From Cytophagaceae bacterium (lineage in GTDB: Bacteria > Bacteroidota > Bacteroidia > Cytophagales > Flexibacteraceae): a stretch of 43,707 nt of DNA. Shown here one piece after another: positions 32,499 to 41,568 of this stretch. The position numbers and the translations under genes were made by a program. Below the pieces are notes generated by a model. That model searched no databases. It saw only the letters and a program-made list of their open reading frames with translations, and was not told the DNA's origin. Every line of letters begins with the position of its first letter. Position 1 is the stretch's first letter. The stretch is from positions 1 to 43,707 of the forward strand of contig JAIXQU010000176.1 in the NCBI GenBank assembly GCA_027485575.1, given 5' to 3'.

Positions 32499-32510
32499 CT
32501 ATGATAATAA

Positions 32511-34565
32511 TTATTCGATTACAATTTTCTGTATTGGAGATTTAGCCCCATCAACATTAAGCTGTAAAAAGTAAATGCCTGAACGTAACCCACTAGTTGA
32601 TAAAGTGTGGTAACCTCCATTGTTTGCAGAAACCTTTTCATCTCTAACTACCTGACCAGAAATTGAGGTCAAAGTTACATTTCCTCTTTCTTCGAGAACA
32701 GGGACCATTAACTTATCTTTTGCTGGATTTGGAAATGCTGGTGACAAAGCTCTTAGTTCATTTTGAAATTCAACTGCAGTTAAGGTTCCATCAAACCACT
32801 TGTTGCAAGTAGATATTAACAAATTCCTAAATGCACCATTTCCTGTGTTGGCAGTCGAAAAAGCTTCCATTCTGAATGCCACGTAAACAGTTTTCCAGTT
32901 TCCATCAAAATTGTAGATACCTGCAGCATTACCAGTTGAATAATTCAGGAAAACTGCAGCATTTGGGGCAGAACCAGAAAGCTCTATTTCGTCAGGATAA
33001 CTTCCAGTACCAGAAACCGCAAGTGAACCAGTTAAAAATGAACCATATATTGGGTCTGTTGAAACCGGAGTGACTGTAACTGCTGTAGCACTACCATCAG
33101 CAAGATAGCTTGCCCCTAAAATAGTTGAGTAAAAGTCCTCTGCTTCAAAAGTTCCAGACGTCGAAATTTCGTACCCAATATCCTGACCTATCATAAATAG
33201 CTTTCCACCAGAATTAAGATAGTTAGAAAAAGCAAATACAATATCATTGTTCATAGTACTTCCATATGCGGCACCTGTTGAATAATAAATCTTTCCAATT
33301 GAATTTGAATTCAAGCCGGAGGAATCAAGACTAGCGCTTTCTTCAGCATCCAGAGCGAGGAAAGGAAGACTTGCAGCAGCAAATGAACTTGTAAATCTGC
33401 TTAAGGCTGTACCTCCAACATCCATTAACAAAGTAGAACTAGGCATGATGGCTGTAAAGGAGGTTGAGAAATTAATGGATGGAAAAGTTCCATTTATGGA
33501 CGCTGCATTAATTTTATATTTGATTTTCTGGTTAGTCAAACTTCCATTTGGCCCGGAAATTTTTAAAGTTAAAGTCTTACTTGCATTTCCCGAAAGAGCA
33601 ATTTCAGGAGAAACACCCAGAGAAACATTGTTTTCAAAAACCTCCGAAACCCAACCTGAAGGCAAACCGACACCTTCTGCCGTAATTTTAACTGTTTGAG
33701 CAGTTCCGGTTTTTGATTTAACAACAAAATCAAAACCAACGTCATTACCCGCTTTTACTTTTGTAGGCTTGCTATTAATTGATCTTTCTAAAGCCAGGAA
33801 AGGCCTTGGAGCATCATATCCACCATTTAAAATTTCTTTGGTTGTATTGTTTTGAACAAAAGCCACAGCTGCTGCATTTGAAATATCATAATACTCAGGT
33901 GTACCATTGGCTTTAACAAGGGACCATTTGAAAGTATATTGAAGAGAATCGCCGGCTGCCATTGCTGGAAGATTGGTTCCATCTGCTGTTGGAAACATCT
34001 TTTTCATCACACTTTCAAATCTCTTTTCACCATTTGAACCAGGTGCAGTTGCGAAATTAATTTCCTTTTCAATGGCTGCAACCATTAATTTCATGCCAGC
34101 AGCAATATTTGATGTCGCCTTTACTTTTACGCTAATCAACATAGAATCTTTTAAAGGTGGCTGATTTCCAATTAAAGTATAATTAACGGTTGTATTTAAC
34201 GTAGACGCAACAGCATATCTTTGATTTATTTTTGCCGCTGTAACACCACTGGGAGCTCCTTTGTAGAAATTACCATCCATCACCGAGTTTGGCACGCCCG
34301 ATACAGTGTAATACGTTACCCTCTTCTGGACATCTGCAGGGTTAGCTGCGTTCATCGGATCCACACCTGGCCAGGAAGTTTGATATTTGATGGCAACAAT
34401 TTTTCCTACGTTCGCGTCCAAAACAGCTTTTAAAGCTGGATTCTGAGAAGCACAAGGACCGCAAGATGCCTGCGTAAAATGCTCAAGTATAACCAAACGT
34501 TGCTGAGCAAACGAAGCCATTGAAACAAAAGCAATAATTGCTGATGTAAGTAATGTTTTTTTCAT
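32511..34565 (-). CDS. Omp28-like protein with T9SS type A sorting domain
   Basis: A 684-residue secreted or surface protein. The signal peptide is MKKTLLTSAIIAFVSMASFA. The N-terminal domain (about 21-250) is Omp28-like with a thioredoxin-type CGPC motif (Cys 35, Cys 38) in EHFTQASCGPCASQNP. A middle region has Ig-like strands (SGNASKTLTLKISGP), followed by a domain with FMIGQDIGYEIS that looks like a Rossmann or GATase-like module around 380-590. The C-terminus (about 605-684) is a T9SS type A sorting domain with AFPNPAKDKL, SGIYFLQL and QKIVIE. The ATG at 34565 starts the signal; an upstream frame adds 10 residues. The gap of about 170 bases upstream has no exact TAnnTTTG element. Confidence 0.88.
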   Translation of the reverse strand: MKKTLLTSAIIAFVSMASFAQQRLVILEHFTQASCGPCASQNPALKAVLDANVGKIVAIKYQTSWPGVDPMNAANPADVQKRVTYYTVSGVPNSVMDGNFYKGAPSGVTAAKINQRYAVASTLNTTVNYTLIGNQPPLKDSMLISVKVKATSNIAAGMKLMVAAIEKEINFATAPGSNGEKRFESVMKKMFPTADGTNLPAMAAGDSLQYTFKWSLVKANGTPEYYDISNAAAVAFVQNNTTKEILNGGYDAPRPFLALERSINSKPTKVKAGNDVGFDFVVKSKTGTAQTVKITAEGVGLPSGWVSEVFENNVSLGVSPEIALSGNASKTLTLKISGPNGSLTNQKIKYKINAASINGTFPSINFSTSFTAIMPSSTLLMDVGGTALSRFTSSFAAASLPFLALDAEESASLDSSGLNSNSIGKIYYSTGAAYGSTMNNDIVFAFSNYLNSGGKLFMIGQDIGYEISTSGTFEAEDFYSTILGASYLADGSATAVTVTPVSTDPIYGSFLTGSLAVSGTGSYPDEIELSGSAPNAAVFLNYSTGNAAGIYNFDGNWKTVYVAFRMEAFSTANTGNGAFRNLLISTCNKWFDGTLTAVEFQNELRALSPAFPNPAKDKLMVPVLEERGNVTLTSISGQVVRDEKVSANNGGYHTLSTSGLRSGIYFLQLNVDGAKSPIQKIVIE

Positions 34566-34767
34566 GAATTTAAATTGATTGGAATAATTGTACAAAAAAA
34601 TATTAATAATCTCTGTTAACCAAATAATACCTCTAATAATTCACAATTTTCCGTCCTAAATTTGGATTTTGCCCTTATTCCTAAGATTTTATTCTTAATT
34701 CCACTTTAATACTCCATTAACTCAAATGGCTGATTCAAGTCCTTTCCTGGTAAGAAAAAGAAACAGT

Positions 34768-35886
34768 TCAATGATTAAAAAGTGTGGAAACAATAAAATC
34801 TGCTCCTTTCAGGTCATCAAATTGAACCAAAAAGCTTTCCCGTTTTTTACTTTCGTCATTTGAATAATCCTTGTCCTTTAATTCTCTGAATAAGGTATTT
34901 AAGCGATCTTTATTTTTAAAAATATAGCAAAGTTCATCCAGCCCGGTTCCCTCTACCATTTCTGGATTCACCATCACAAAGCGGCCCCGAAACAAAGATT
35001 TAATCAATTTTAGTTTTACACCTGTTGATTGAAAAGTAGGAAGTATATGAATCTGAGCATCTTCTATTATTTTGTTCATTTCATTATCCTTAGGATTTTC
35101 AATCAGAACAAAACCCGATTTGCTTTCAATGGCCTCCTTCAGTTTAGAATTGGGTTTTTTGCCTGCAATATAAAAAGGAAATGATGCGTCCACTTCAAGA
35201 TTTTCCAGAAGCCAATAAACCGCTTCTTCGTTTTCTGGAACACTTAAATTTCCATGATAAAGCCCATAACTACCTTTTCCTTTTTGTTCATAGTTGATGC
35301 CAACTCCATGGAAAGGAAACAGCAATTGGGTCTGTGGATATCTGTTGGTTAAATACTCAGTTTCGGTTTTGCTAATGGCAAAAATATGATTTGCATGAAT
35401 CAAAACAGATTCAAACCGGTGTAATCGTTTTGATTCAACAGCATAATAAATAGACTTGAATGGGTCAGTGGAGTAGTCGAATAAACCCCGGTAATATTGC
35501 CATTCCACGTTATGCATCCTCACTGCCTTTATTTTCGAAGCCAATAGCGGATGGTCCAAATATGCGCAAGTGTGCAACCCTTCAAAAAGTATTGGAAAGT
35601 TATCTTTAGACAAGCGCTCCAGTAAATCCGGATTAATCCTCGAGCCTACTATATAAGGCACCCGGCTTACAATTCCGGTATAAATCCTTTTCCGGGGATA
35701 ATAATGTACCTGCTCACAGAGGGCTTTCAATTTTTCGGATTCTTTCCTTCCATATTGAAAACAATGTAAATGAATTTTTATTCCAAGTTGAGCCAGTGCC
35801 TTCAATTTGAAATAAACATCAATAACACCGCCATAATCAGCAGGATAAGGAATATCAAAAGAAACTACATGAATACTCCTGTCCAT
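34768..35886 (-). CDS. GT-B glycosyltransferase (GT4-like)
   Basis: A 372-residue cytoplasmic or membrane-associated glycosyltransferase. The N-terminal half starts with HVVSFDIPYPADYGGVID (acceptor-side glycine loop), and the C-terminal half has YGLYHGNLSVPENEEAVYWL, the GxxP-type FYIAGKKPN strand and the donor-site region STGVKLKLIKSLFRGRFVM. The usual acidic residue motif (E-x7-E) is weak, and donor and acceptor are unknown. Start: ATG at 35886 directly follows a TTG (35889), and the ATG is preferred. It is divergent from the Wzi/RemB-like barrel gene, which suggests a shared surface-polysaccharide role but does not prove it. Confidence 0.82.
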   Translation of the reverse strand: MDRSIHVVSFDIPYPADYGGVIDVYFKLKALAQLGIKIHLHCFQYGRKESEKLKALCEQVHYYPRKRIYTGIVSRVPYIVGSRINPDLLERLSKDNFPILFEGLHTCAYLDHPLLASKIKAVRMHNVEWQYYRGLFDYSTDPFKSIYYAVESKRLHRFESVLIHANHIFAISKTETEYLTNRYPQTQLLFPFHGVGINYEQKGKGSYGLYHGNLSVPENEEAVYWLLENLEVDASFPFYIAGKKPNSKLKEAIESKSGFVLIENPKDNEMNKIIEDAQIHILPTFQSTGVKLKLIKSLFRGRFVMVNPEMVEGTGLDELCYIFKNKDRLNTLFRELKDKDYSNDESKKRESFLVQFDDLKGADFIVSTLFNH

Positions 35887-35984
35887 CAATATACTAAGAT
35901 ATAATTTTCATTCATTTATGACTGCAAAAAAAGTAATAATATTTGGAAGCATGTCTTGTCCGGCATTTAATCAAGGTCAGAATT

Positions 35985-35992
35985 CAAAGGTA
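35985..35992 (-). promoter_or_regulatory. Candidate -7 promoter element (TACCTTTG)
   Basis: A TAnnTTTG match on the minus strand in the divergent gap, about 100 bases before the glycosyltransferase ATG. No -33 TTG at the proper distance; the long leader lowers confidence. Confidence 0.35.
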
Positions 35993-36042
35993 ATTCGGAA
36001 CAAAGAATGTAATCGAAAATAAAACTGTTGCTTTATTGCAGT

Positions 36043-37749
36043 ATGATTCGCTCCTGGTTTTTGTTTATTTTCATTTTAATACATTTATTATTAAACACTT
36101 ATACGTTTGGTCAATCCACGTTTCAACCTTTGGACCAGGATATTTACCATTGGATATCAAGAGCAGAAATTAAAACACAAGCACTGAATGGAAAATTTCA
36201 TTCGGCGGTTCAAGCCTTGAGTCGAAAAGACATTGTCGCTTTGATGGACTCAAATCAAAAATGGAACCATCAAAATCTTTCCTCAATTGACAGATACCAC
36301 ATTCGGTATTTCAGAGAAGTAAATTCAGAATGGGCCCAGAATGATTCCTCATCTTTGAGAACTCCATTGTGGAAATCCCTTTTCAGAAGAAAAGCAGATA
36401 TACTTTCTTATCAGGATAAAAATTTTGATGTTCACGCCAATGTTGTAGGAAACGGAAGCCTTGGAAAAGCCAGCGATAATACTTCTCAGCAATATACAAA
36501 TACAAGAGGAATTGAGATAAGAGGTATGATAGCCAATAGAATAGGGTTTTATACCTTTATGACTGAAAACCAGATAACTACACCCGGCTATGTAAACCAA
36601 TGGCCACAACTTTATAGGTCCATTCCCCATGAAGGCTTTTGGAAAAAGTTTAATACCAATGGTTATGATTTTTTTACTGCCCGTGGATACTTTACTTTCA
36701 ATGTTACCAAATTTATTGATTTCCAGGTTGGTCATGACAGGATCCATGTCGGAAATGGATATCGTTCCCTAATCCTGTCTGACTTCGGCAATAACTATAG
36801 CTTTGTCAAGATAAACACCAAAATCTGGAAAATTCAATACACCAATCTATTTGCAAACCTGAAAGGAGACATTGGGATAGGCCCGACAGGAACACCGGGC
36901 AGTCGGCTAATTCCTGATAAGTATTTGTTTTTCCATAGATTAGGAATCAACCTTGGCAGAAAAATAAATGTAGGTATTTTCGAGTCGATAGTTGCAGGTA
37001 GGGACCCGGGAATTTATCCAAATGCAACTAAGATTGAACTTAGTTATTTGAATCCCATCATTTTCTATCGGTCTATTGAACAAAATGCCGGTAGCCCTGA
37101 CAACTCTTGTCTTGGGCTTGATTTTAAAGCAATCCCAATAAAAAACGTTCAGATTTATGGTCAGATGTTTTTGGATGAATTTCTACTAAAAGAAATTAAA
37201 GGCCAAAAAGGATGGTGGGGCAACAAATATGCCTTTCAGGCAGGAGGAAAATACATTGATATTTTTGGTTTAAAAAATGTAGACATCCAGCTTGAGTATA
37301 ATTTTGTACGACCATATACCTACACCCATCAAAGCAGCTATACGAGCTATGCCCATTATAGCCAACCACTTGCCCATCCGCTTGGGGCTAACTTTTCTGA
37401 ATTTCTTGGAATTTTAAGGGTCCAACCTTTTTCTTTTCTAACTGCAAGTTTCAAAACCATTTATTTCAAAAAAGGTCTGGATAAAAATGGAATTAACTAT
37501 GGGGGAAACGTATTGCTGTCCTACAATCAAAGATTTGAAACATATGGAAATGAGGTGGGCCAAGGCAGAACAGTCAATGTCTTATTTTTTGATGCCACAG
37601 TTTCTTACCAACCCTGGACCAATTTTTTTATTGATTTCAAACAAGTAATAAGGAAAGTTAGTGGCCAACTTGTTGCAGGGGAAACAAGCAGTACGCTTAC
37701 AAGCATGGGCGTAAGGTGGAATATTCCACAAAGACTTCATGAATTTTAA
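36043..37749 (+). CDS. Wzi-like outer-membrane protein, possibly RemB-related
   Basis: A 568-residue precursor. The signal peptide is MIRSWFLFIFILIHLLLNTYTFG. After a helical N-terminal part (FQPLDQDIYHWISRAEIK, ALSRKDIVALMD) there is a long series of aromatic-rich strands ending in LTSMGVRWNIPQRLHEF. The layout of helical plug plus barrel, with RGIEIRGMIANRIGFYTFMTEN-type strands, VGHDRIHVGNGYRSLILSD and YLNPIIFYRSIEQNAGSPDN, fits capsule-assembly Wzi-type proteins; RemB, a gliding-motility protein of Flavobacterium, belongs to this group as I recall. It could therefore anchor surface polysaccharide or support motility. ATG 36043 puts the signal at the N-terminus; a TTG at 36028 adds five residues. 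Confidence 0.72.
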   Translation: MIRSWFLFIFILIHLLLNTYTFGQSTFQPLDQDIYHWISRAEIKTQALNGKFHSAVQALSRKDIVALMDSNQKWNHQNLSSIDRYHIRYFREVNSEWAQNDSSSLRTPLWKSLFRRKADILSYQDKNFDVHANVVGNGSLGKASDNTSQQYTNTRGIEIRGMIANRIGFYTFMTENQITTPGYVNQWPQLYRSIPHEGFWKKFNTNGYDFFTARGYFTFNVTKFIDFQVGHDRIHVGNGYRSLILSDFGNNYSFVKINTKIWKIQYTNLFANLKGDIGIGPTGTPGSRLIPDKYLFFHRLGINLGRKINVGIFESIVAGRDPGIYPNATKIELSYLNPIIFYRSIEQNAGSPDNSCLGLDFKAIPIKNVQIYGQMFLDEFLLKEIKGQKGWWGNKYAFQAGGKYIDIFGLKNVDIQLEYNFVRPYTYTHQSSYTSYAHYSQPLAHPLGANFSEFLGILRVQPFSFLTASFKTIYFKKGLDKNGINYGGNVLLSYNQRFETYGNEVGQGRTVNVLFFDATVSYQPWTNFFIDFKQVIRKVSGQLVAGETSSTLTSMGVRWNIPQRLHEF

Positions 37750-37813
37750 ACTGATAAGGCAAAGCCATTCCGTTTCAGAAAGACCTTATTAAATTCACCG
37801 GTAGATAAGTTTA

Positions 37814-39007
37814 ATGATAAATACTCCTAAAAACCTGTCCTTGATTTCAGTGTGCTTGTTGTTCCTGTCCATAAATTTGTCAATTCAAAAGGCAAATGGG
37901 CAATGGGCAACAAACCCATTAAGTACCCTTCCCCAAAAGGCGGGTTATAAACCAGGGAGTTTCAGATTTGACGAATATGAAAAAGACCTGAAAGGAAAAA
38001 GGCTCGCTTTGGTTGTCAACCATACGTCGCAGTTCAAAGGCATTTCATTGGTCGATACGCTTCTGAAAAGAGGTCATTCCATCTCAAAAATATTCGCACC
38101 TGAACATGGATTCAGGGGAACAGCAGATGCAGGGCAGTTGATTTCTTCGGAAGTGGATAAAAAAACCGGAATTCTTGTTGTCTCCTTGTATGGCAAAAAC
38201 AAAAAACCTGGCAAAGAAATGCTTGAAGATGTGGATGTTGTCTTGTTCGACATTCAGGATGTAGGCGCCAGATTTTATACCTATATCTCCACACTCAAAC
38301 TGGTGATGGAGGCTTGTAACGAAAACAAGAAAATGCTGCTTGTTTTGGATAGGGCGAATCCATTGGGCTTTTGTGTAGAAGGGCCTACTTTGGAAAAGGG
38401 CCTTGAATCTTTTGTTGGAGCGTTTCCGATACCTGTTGTTCATGGGCTCACCATAGGGGAATTGGCAATGATGGCCAAGAAATCGGGGTGGATAAACCAT
38501 GGAAAAAGGTTAAAAATTAAAGTCATTCCCTGCGAAGGCTATGCCCACAAAGACACTATTTTTCCGGAATTGGCACCATCTCCAAATTTAACAACCGCAT
38601 TGAGTATTTTGGCGTATCCTTCACTTTGTCTTTTTGAAGGCACAACGCTTTCTGTGGGCAGAGGTACTGATTTTCCGTTTCAGGTTTTTGGAAAGCCTGA
38701 TAGCCTTTTTGGACCATTTATTTTCACACCAAAACATCGGATTACAAATTCACCACCACCACTGTTTGTAAACAAAAAATGTTTCGGCTATCTTCTTGGT
38801 TTAGATTCAATAAAATCCTGTTTTGATACGAGATTTTTAAGGTTTGCCTACAATAAATCAGGAAGTGACAGTTTATTTTTCAATACATTTTTCGATAAAT
38901 TAGTTGGGAATAAATGGCTCAAAAAATCAATTCAGACAGATAATGAAATCATTTTTGATAACAAAAGCTATATTGCGAGAAGGAAAAAGTTTTTGCTTTA
39001 CCCCTGA
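37814..39007 (+). CDS. namZ: Exo-beta-N-acetylmuramidase NamZ-like protein (DUF1343, GH171)
   Basis: A 397-residue precursor with a signal peptide (about 1-29, ending in KANG). The DUF1343 family includes NamZ, which removes terminal N-acetylmuramic acid from peptidoglycan fragments during recycling. Conserved blocks are present: LALVVNHTSQF at 64-74, IFAPEHGFRG with Glu 97 at 93-102, LFDIQDVGARFYTYISTL at 144-161, DRANPLG at 179-185, GPTLE, PVVHGLTIGELA and GTTLSVGRGTDFPF. The length is usual. It is the only peptidoglycan-recycling gene here. The upp gene starts eight bases after its stop, so the two are probably co-transcribed. Confidence 0.88.
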   Translation: MINTPKNLSLISVCLLFLSINLSIQKANGQWATNPLSTLPQKAGYKPGSFRFDEYEKDLKGKRLALVVNHTSQFKGISLVDTLLKRGHSISKIFAPEHGFRGTADAGQLISSEVDKKTGILVVSLYGKNKKPGKEMLEDVDVVLFDIQDVGARFYTYISTLKLVMEACNENKKMLLVLDRANPLGFCVEGPTLEKGLESFVGAFPIPVVHGLTIGELAMMAKKSGWINHGKRLKIKVIPCEGYAHKDTIFPELAPSPNLTTALSILAYPSLCLFEGTTLSVGRGTDFPFQVFGKPDSLFGPFIFTPKHRITNSPPPLFVNKKCFGYLLGLDSIKSCFDTRFLRFAYNKSGSDSLFFNTFFDKLVGNKWLKKSIQTDNEIIFDNKSYIARRKKFLLYP

Positions 39008-39015
39008 GAAAATTC

Positions 39016-39669
39016 ATGACATTCAATTTATCCACACAATCTAGCTTAGCCCAGGTTTACCTTCGTGAACTAAGGGATGTAGAAATCCAAAAAGACAGAT
39101 TACGGTTTAGACATAATCTGGAAAGGTTGGGTCAGATACTTGCCTATGAAATCAGCAAATCGCTTCCTTTTAGCCATCAGGAAGTTCAAACCCCGTTGGA
39201 GCGCACTGAAATTTCTATGCCGTCAGAACAACCGGTCTTAAGTTGCATCATGCGGGCAGGCATTCCATTTTTTAACGGTTTTTTATCCTACTTTGACCAC
39301 TCAGATTGTGCCTTTGTTGGGGCTTACAGGGGTCGACATGAAAAAGATTTTACATTCAATGTTGAATTAGACTATGTGGCATCACCCAGTCTGGAAGGAA
39401 AAACATTGATATTAATAGACCCAATGCTGGCGACAGGAAAGTCATTATTGAAAGCGGTGGAAGCACTTAGAAAACTGGGAGAACCTTCCTCAATTCACAT
39501 TGCCGCTGTTATTGCTTCCCCTGAGGGTATAGATTGGTTAGAAACCAGATTGCCTCAGGCTGATATATGGACCTGTGCAATAGACAGGGAACTAAATGAA
39601 CATTTTTATATTGTTCCTGGTCTTGGTGATGCGGGTGATTTGGCTTTTGGATGCAAAACAGAAGCATAA
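39016..39669 (+). CDS. upp: Uracil phosphoribosyltransferase
   Basis: A 217-residue cytoplasmic salvage enzyme that makes UMP from uracil and PRPP. It shows the CIMRAGIPFFNG block at 77-88, the PRPP-binding loop LILIDPMLATGKS at 131-143, and the uracil-binding end VPGLGDAGDLAFG. The pattern and the length near 210 fit upp rather than the pyrimidine regulator PyrR. It lies eight bases after namZ. The next gene is convergent, with a 40-base gap that holds only a weak GAAGT/ACTTC repeat. Confidence 0.94.
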   Translation: MTFNLSTQSSLAQVYLRELRDVEIQKDRLRFRHNLERLGQILAYEISKSLPFSHQEVQTPLERTEISMPSEQPVLSCIMRAGIPFFNGFLSYFDHSDCAFVGAYRGRHEKDFTFNVELDYVASPSLEGKTLILIDPMLATGKSLLKAVEALRKLGEPSSIHIAAVIASPEGIDWLETRLPQADIWTCAIDRELNEHFYIVPGLGDAGDLAFGCKTEA

Positions 39670-39709
39670 AGAAGTCCTTTAAAGTAAACAACTTCCATTT
39701 CAGACTTTC

Positions 39710-40456
39710 CTATTTTCCATATTGCTTCATCATTTCCTCCATCAGTTTTTGCCTTTCTTCCGGACTCATGCTTTTTATTTTTTCCAGATCCATTCCATTC
39801 GGTCCGAAGGGCAATTCCTTTTTTTGAAAACCATCAAGACTAAATTTTGAATCCGGAATCTGGAGAGATTCAGATTTAATAAGGTCCATAACGATTTCAT
39901 TTTCTGAGATTTTCATTTTCATCTTTACAGGAAAGCCATCAAAACCTTTTGAAGAAAGTGCCTGGTACAAATCTTCATCTGCCAGATATTCACCTTTTAT
40001 TTTCCTTAAATCTTCAAAGCCTTTCACCTCTTTGCTGATCCAATAATGCATTTCCTGACTTTCTCCTTTTTTCTTTATGGTTATGTGATTGGCATTGAAT
40101 CCATTAACCTTTTCTTTCCCAATCTGATTGATTAAATAATCTGATGATTTATGTAAGGAACCTCCTTTCTGTTCTGGTTGAGTGATTTCCGAATAGGTTT
40201 TCGAATCCATATTTAACATAAAAGTCTTTTTAGGATGTTGCCTTAAATTTAGCCCGACCATATTTCCACCCAGAGGTAGGCCCATTTCACCCAAATTAAT
40301 TTCCGTCCTCGTGTTACCATCCTGATACCAGACTTTCATAATTCCCTTAACCATTTGATTTCCAGAGAATTTAAACTCAATATAGTTTCCAGCAAAACAA
40401 CCCGATACTGACCAGATATAGACCAGTACAAGCACAATAACCTTTTTGATTTCCAT
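39710..40456 (-). CDS. DUF4412-type exported protein, possible lipoprotein
   Basis: A 248-residue exported protein. The N-terminus MEIKKVIVLVLVYIWSVSGC is a signal sequence; VSGC at 17-20 fits a lipobox, so lipidation at Cys 20 is possible, though SPase I cleavage after FAG cannot be excluded. The mature part is a beta-rich DUF4412-like fold (strands IEFKFSGNQMVKGIMKVWYQ, then INQIGKEKVNGFNANHITIK and MHYWISKEV) followed by a charged helix MSPEERQKLMEEMMKQYGK at the end. Its function is unknown. It is divergent from trpS, and no exact TAnnTTTG occurs upstream of it, only TACTTTG with one base fewer. Confidence 0.8.
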   Translation of the reverse strand: MEIKKVIVLVLVYIWSVSGCFAGNYIEFKFSGNQMVKGIMKVWYQDGNTRTEINLGEMGLPLGGNMVGLNLRQHPKKTFMLNMDSKTYSEITQPEQKGGSLHKSSDYLINQIGKEKVNGFNANHITIKKKGESQEMHYWISKEVKGFEDLRKIKGEYLADEDLYQALSSKGFDGFPVKMKMKISENEIVMDLIKSESLQIPDSKFSLDGFQKKELPFGPNGMDLEKIKSMSPEERQKLMEEMMKQYGK

Positions 40457-40578
40457 TTCTTAAATTTAAAAATTCAAATTACTATTTTTCATTTCAAAGT
40501 AAAAAACCAGGGAATAAAGATTTCAACCTGATGAAAACTTCAAATTAGGTCTTCATCTTTGTGCCATAAATCAAATCA

Positions 40579-41550
40579 ATGGCCAGATATCTTACAGGAA
40601 TTCAATCTTCAGGCATACCACATTTAGGAAATATTTTAGGGGCAATAAAGCCTGCAATAGAATTTTCGAAGAATTTAAATAACGACTGCCTATTCTTTAT
40701 TGCTGATTATCACTCTCTTACAACCATTAAATCTGCAGAAGAGAGAATAAAAAATATCCGTTCAGTAGCGGCCACCTGGATTGCATTTGGATTCGATTAC
40801 AACAAAAATATTCTATTTCGACAATCAGATGTAAAAGAGGTACTTGAACTAATGTGGATTTTGAATTGCTTCACGCCGTTTCCAATGTTGGCAAATGCCC
40901 ATTCCTTTAAAGATAAATCTGATAAGCTTTCTGATGTCAATGCCGGACTTTTTACATATCCTGTGTTGATGGCTGCAGATATCCTTTTATATGACGCTCA
41001 GTTTGTTCCAGTTGGAAAAGACCAAATTCAACATATAGAAATAGCCAGAGACATTGCCTCCATTTTTAATGGAACCTATCAAACAAGCTCCTTTGTTCTG
41101 CCAGAAGCTGCTGTTCAGGCTGAGGCTATGACCATTCCCGGAACAGACGGTGGAAAAATGAGCAAAAGTTATGGGAATTTTATTGATATTTACCTGGAGG
41201 AGAAAGCTTTAAGAAAGGTAATCATGTCCATAAAAACGGATTCCACACCTTTGGAACTTCCGAAAAATACGGAAGGTGACACAACCTTTAAATTATATAG
41301 TCTACTGGCAAGTGAGGAAGAAACGAACCACCTGAAAAAGCTTTATGAAAATGGTAATTTCGGGTATGGAAATGCCAAACAAATGCTATTTGATAAAATC
41401 ATGGAACATTTTAAGGAAGCAAGGGATGCATATTTTGAACTAATGGCCCATCCGGAGAAAATAGATGAGATTCTATGGGTTGGTGCACAAAAAGCATCCA
41501 AAATTGCCCAAACTGTCTTAACCAGAATAAAACCATTGGTTGGGTTCTGA
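40579..41550 (+). CDS. trpS: Tryptophanyl-tRNA synthetase
   Basis: A 323-residue class I synthetase that charges tRNA-Trp. The HIGH box is PHLGN at 14-18 after GIQSSGI, the substrate region is DYHSLTT and YPVLMAADILLYDA, the VPVGKDQIQH helix binds tryptophan and ATP, and the KMSKS loop is exact at 193-197. The length is usual. The upstream CATCTTTG at 40554-40561 is one base from the -7 consensus. The BioF-like gene follows at once, the first possible start being the codon after its TGA. Confidence 0.96.
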   Translation: MARYLTGIQSSGIPHLGNILGAIKPAIEFSKNLNNDCLFFIADYHSLTTIKSAEERIKNIRSVAATWIAFGFDYNKNILFRQSDVKEVLELMWILNCFTPFPMLANAHSFKDKSDKLSDVNAGLFTYPVLMAADILLYDAQFVPVGKDQIQHIEIARDIASIFNGTYQTSSFVLPEAAVQAEAMTIPGTDGGKMSKSYGNFIDIYLEEKALRKVIMSIKTDSTPLELPKNTEGDTTFKLYSLLASEEETNHLKKLYENGNFGYGNAKQMLFDKIMEHFKEARDAYFELMAHPEKIDEILWVGAQKASKIAQTVLTRIKPLVGF

Positions 41551-41568
41551 TTGGACCATTCTGTTGAC

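Noticed and set aside
36349-36747. 132-codon minus-strand frame
   Set aside because: Antisense shadow of the Wzi/RemB-like barrel gene, low-complexity residues, no start context.
37806-37813. TAAGTTTA just before namZ as a -7 element
   Set aside because: The last base differs from the consensus and it abuts the ATG, leaving no room for a leader.
38084-38500. 138-codon minus-strand frame rich in His, Phe and Arg
   Set aside because: Antisense to namZ conserved blocks; composition typical of a shadow frame.
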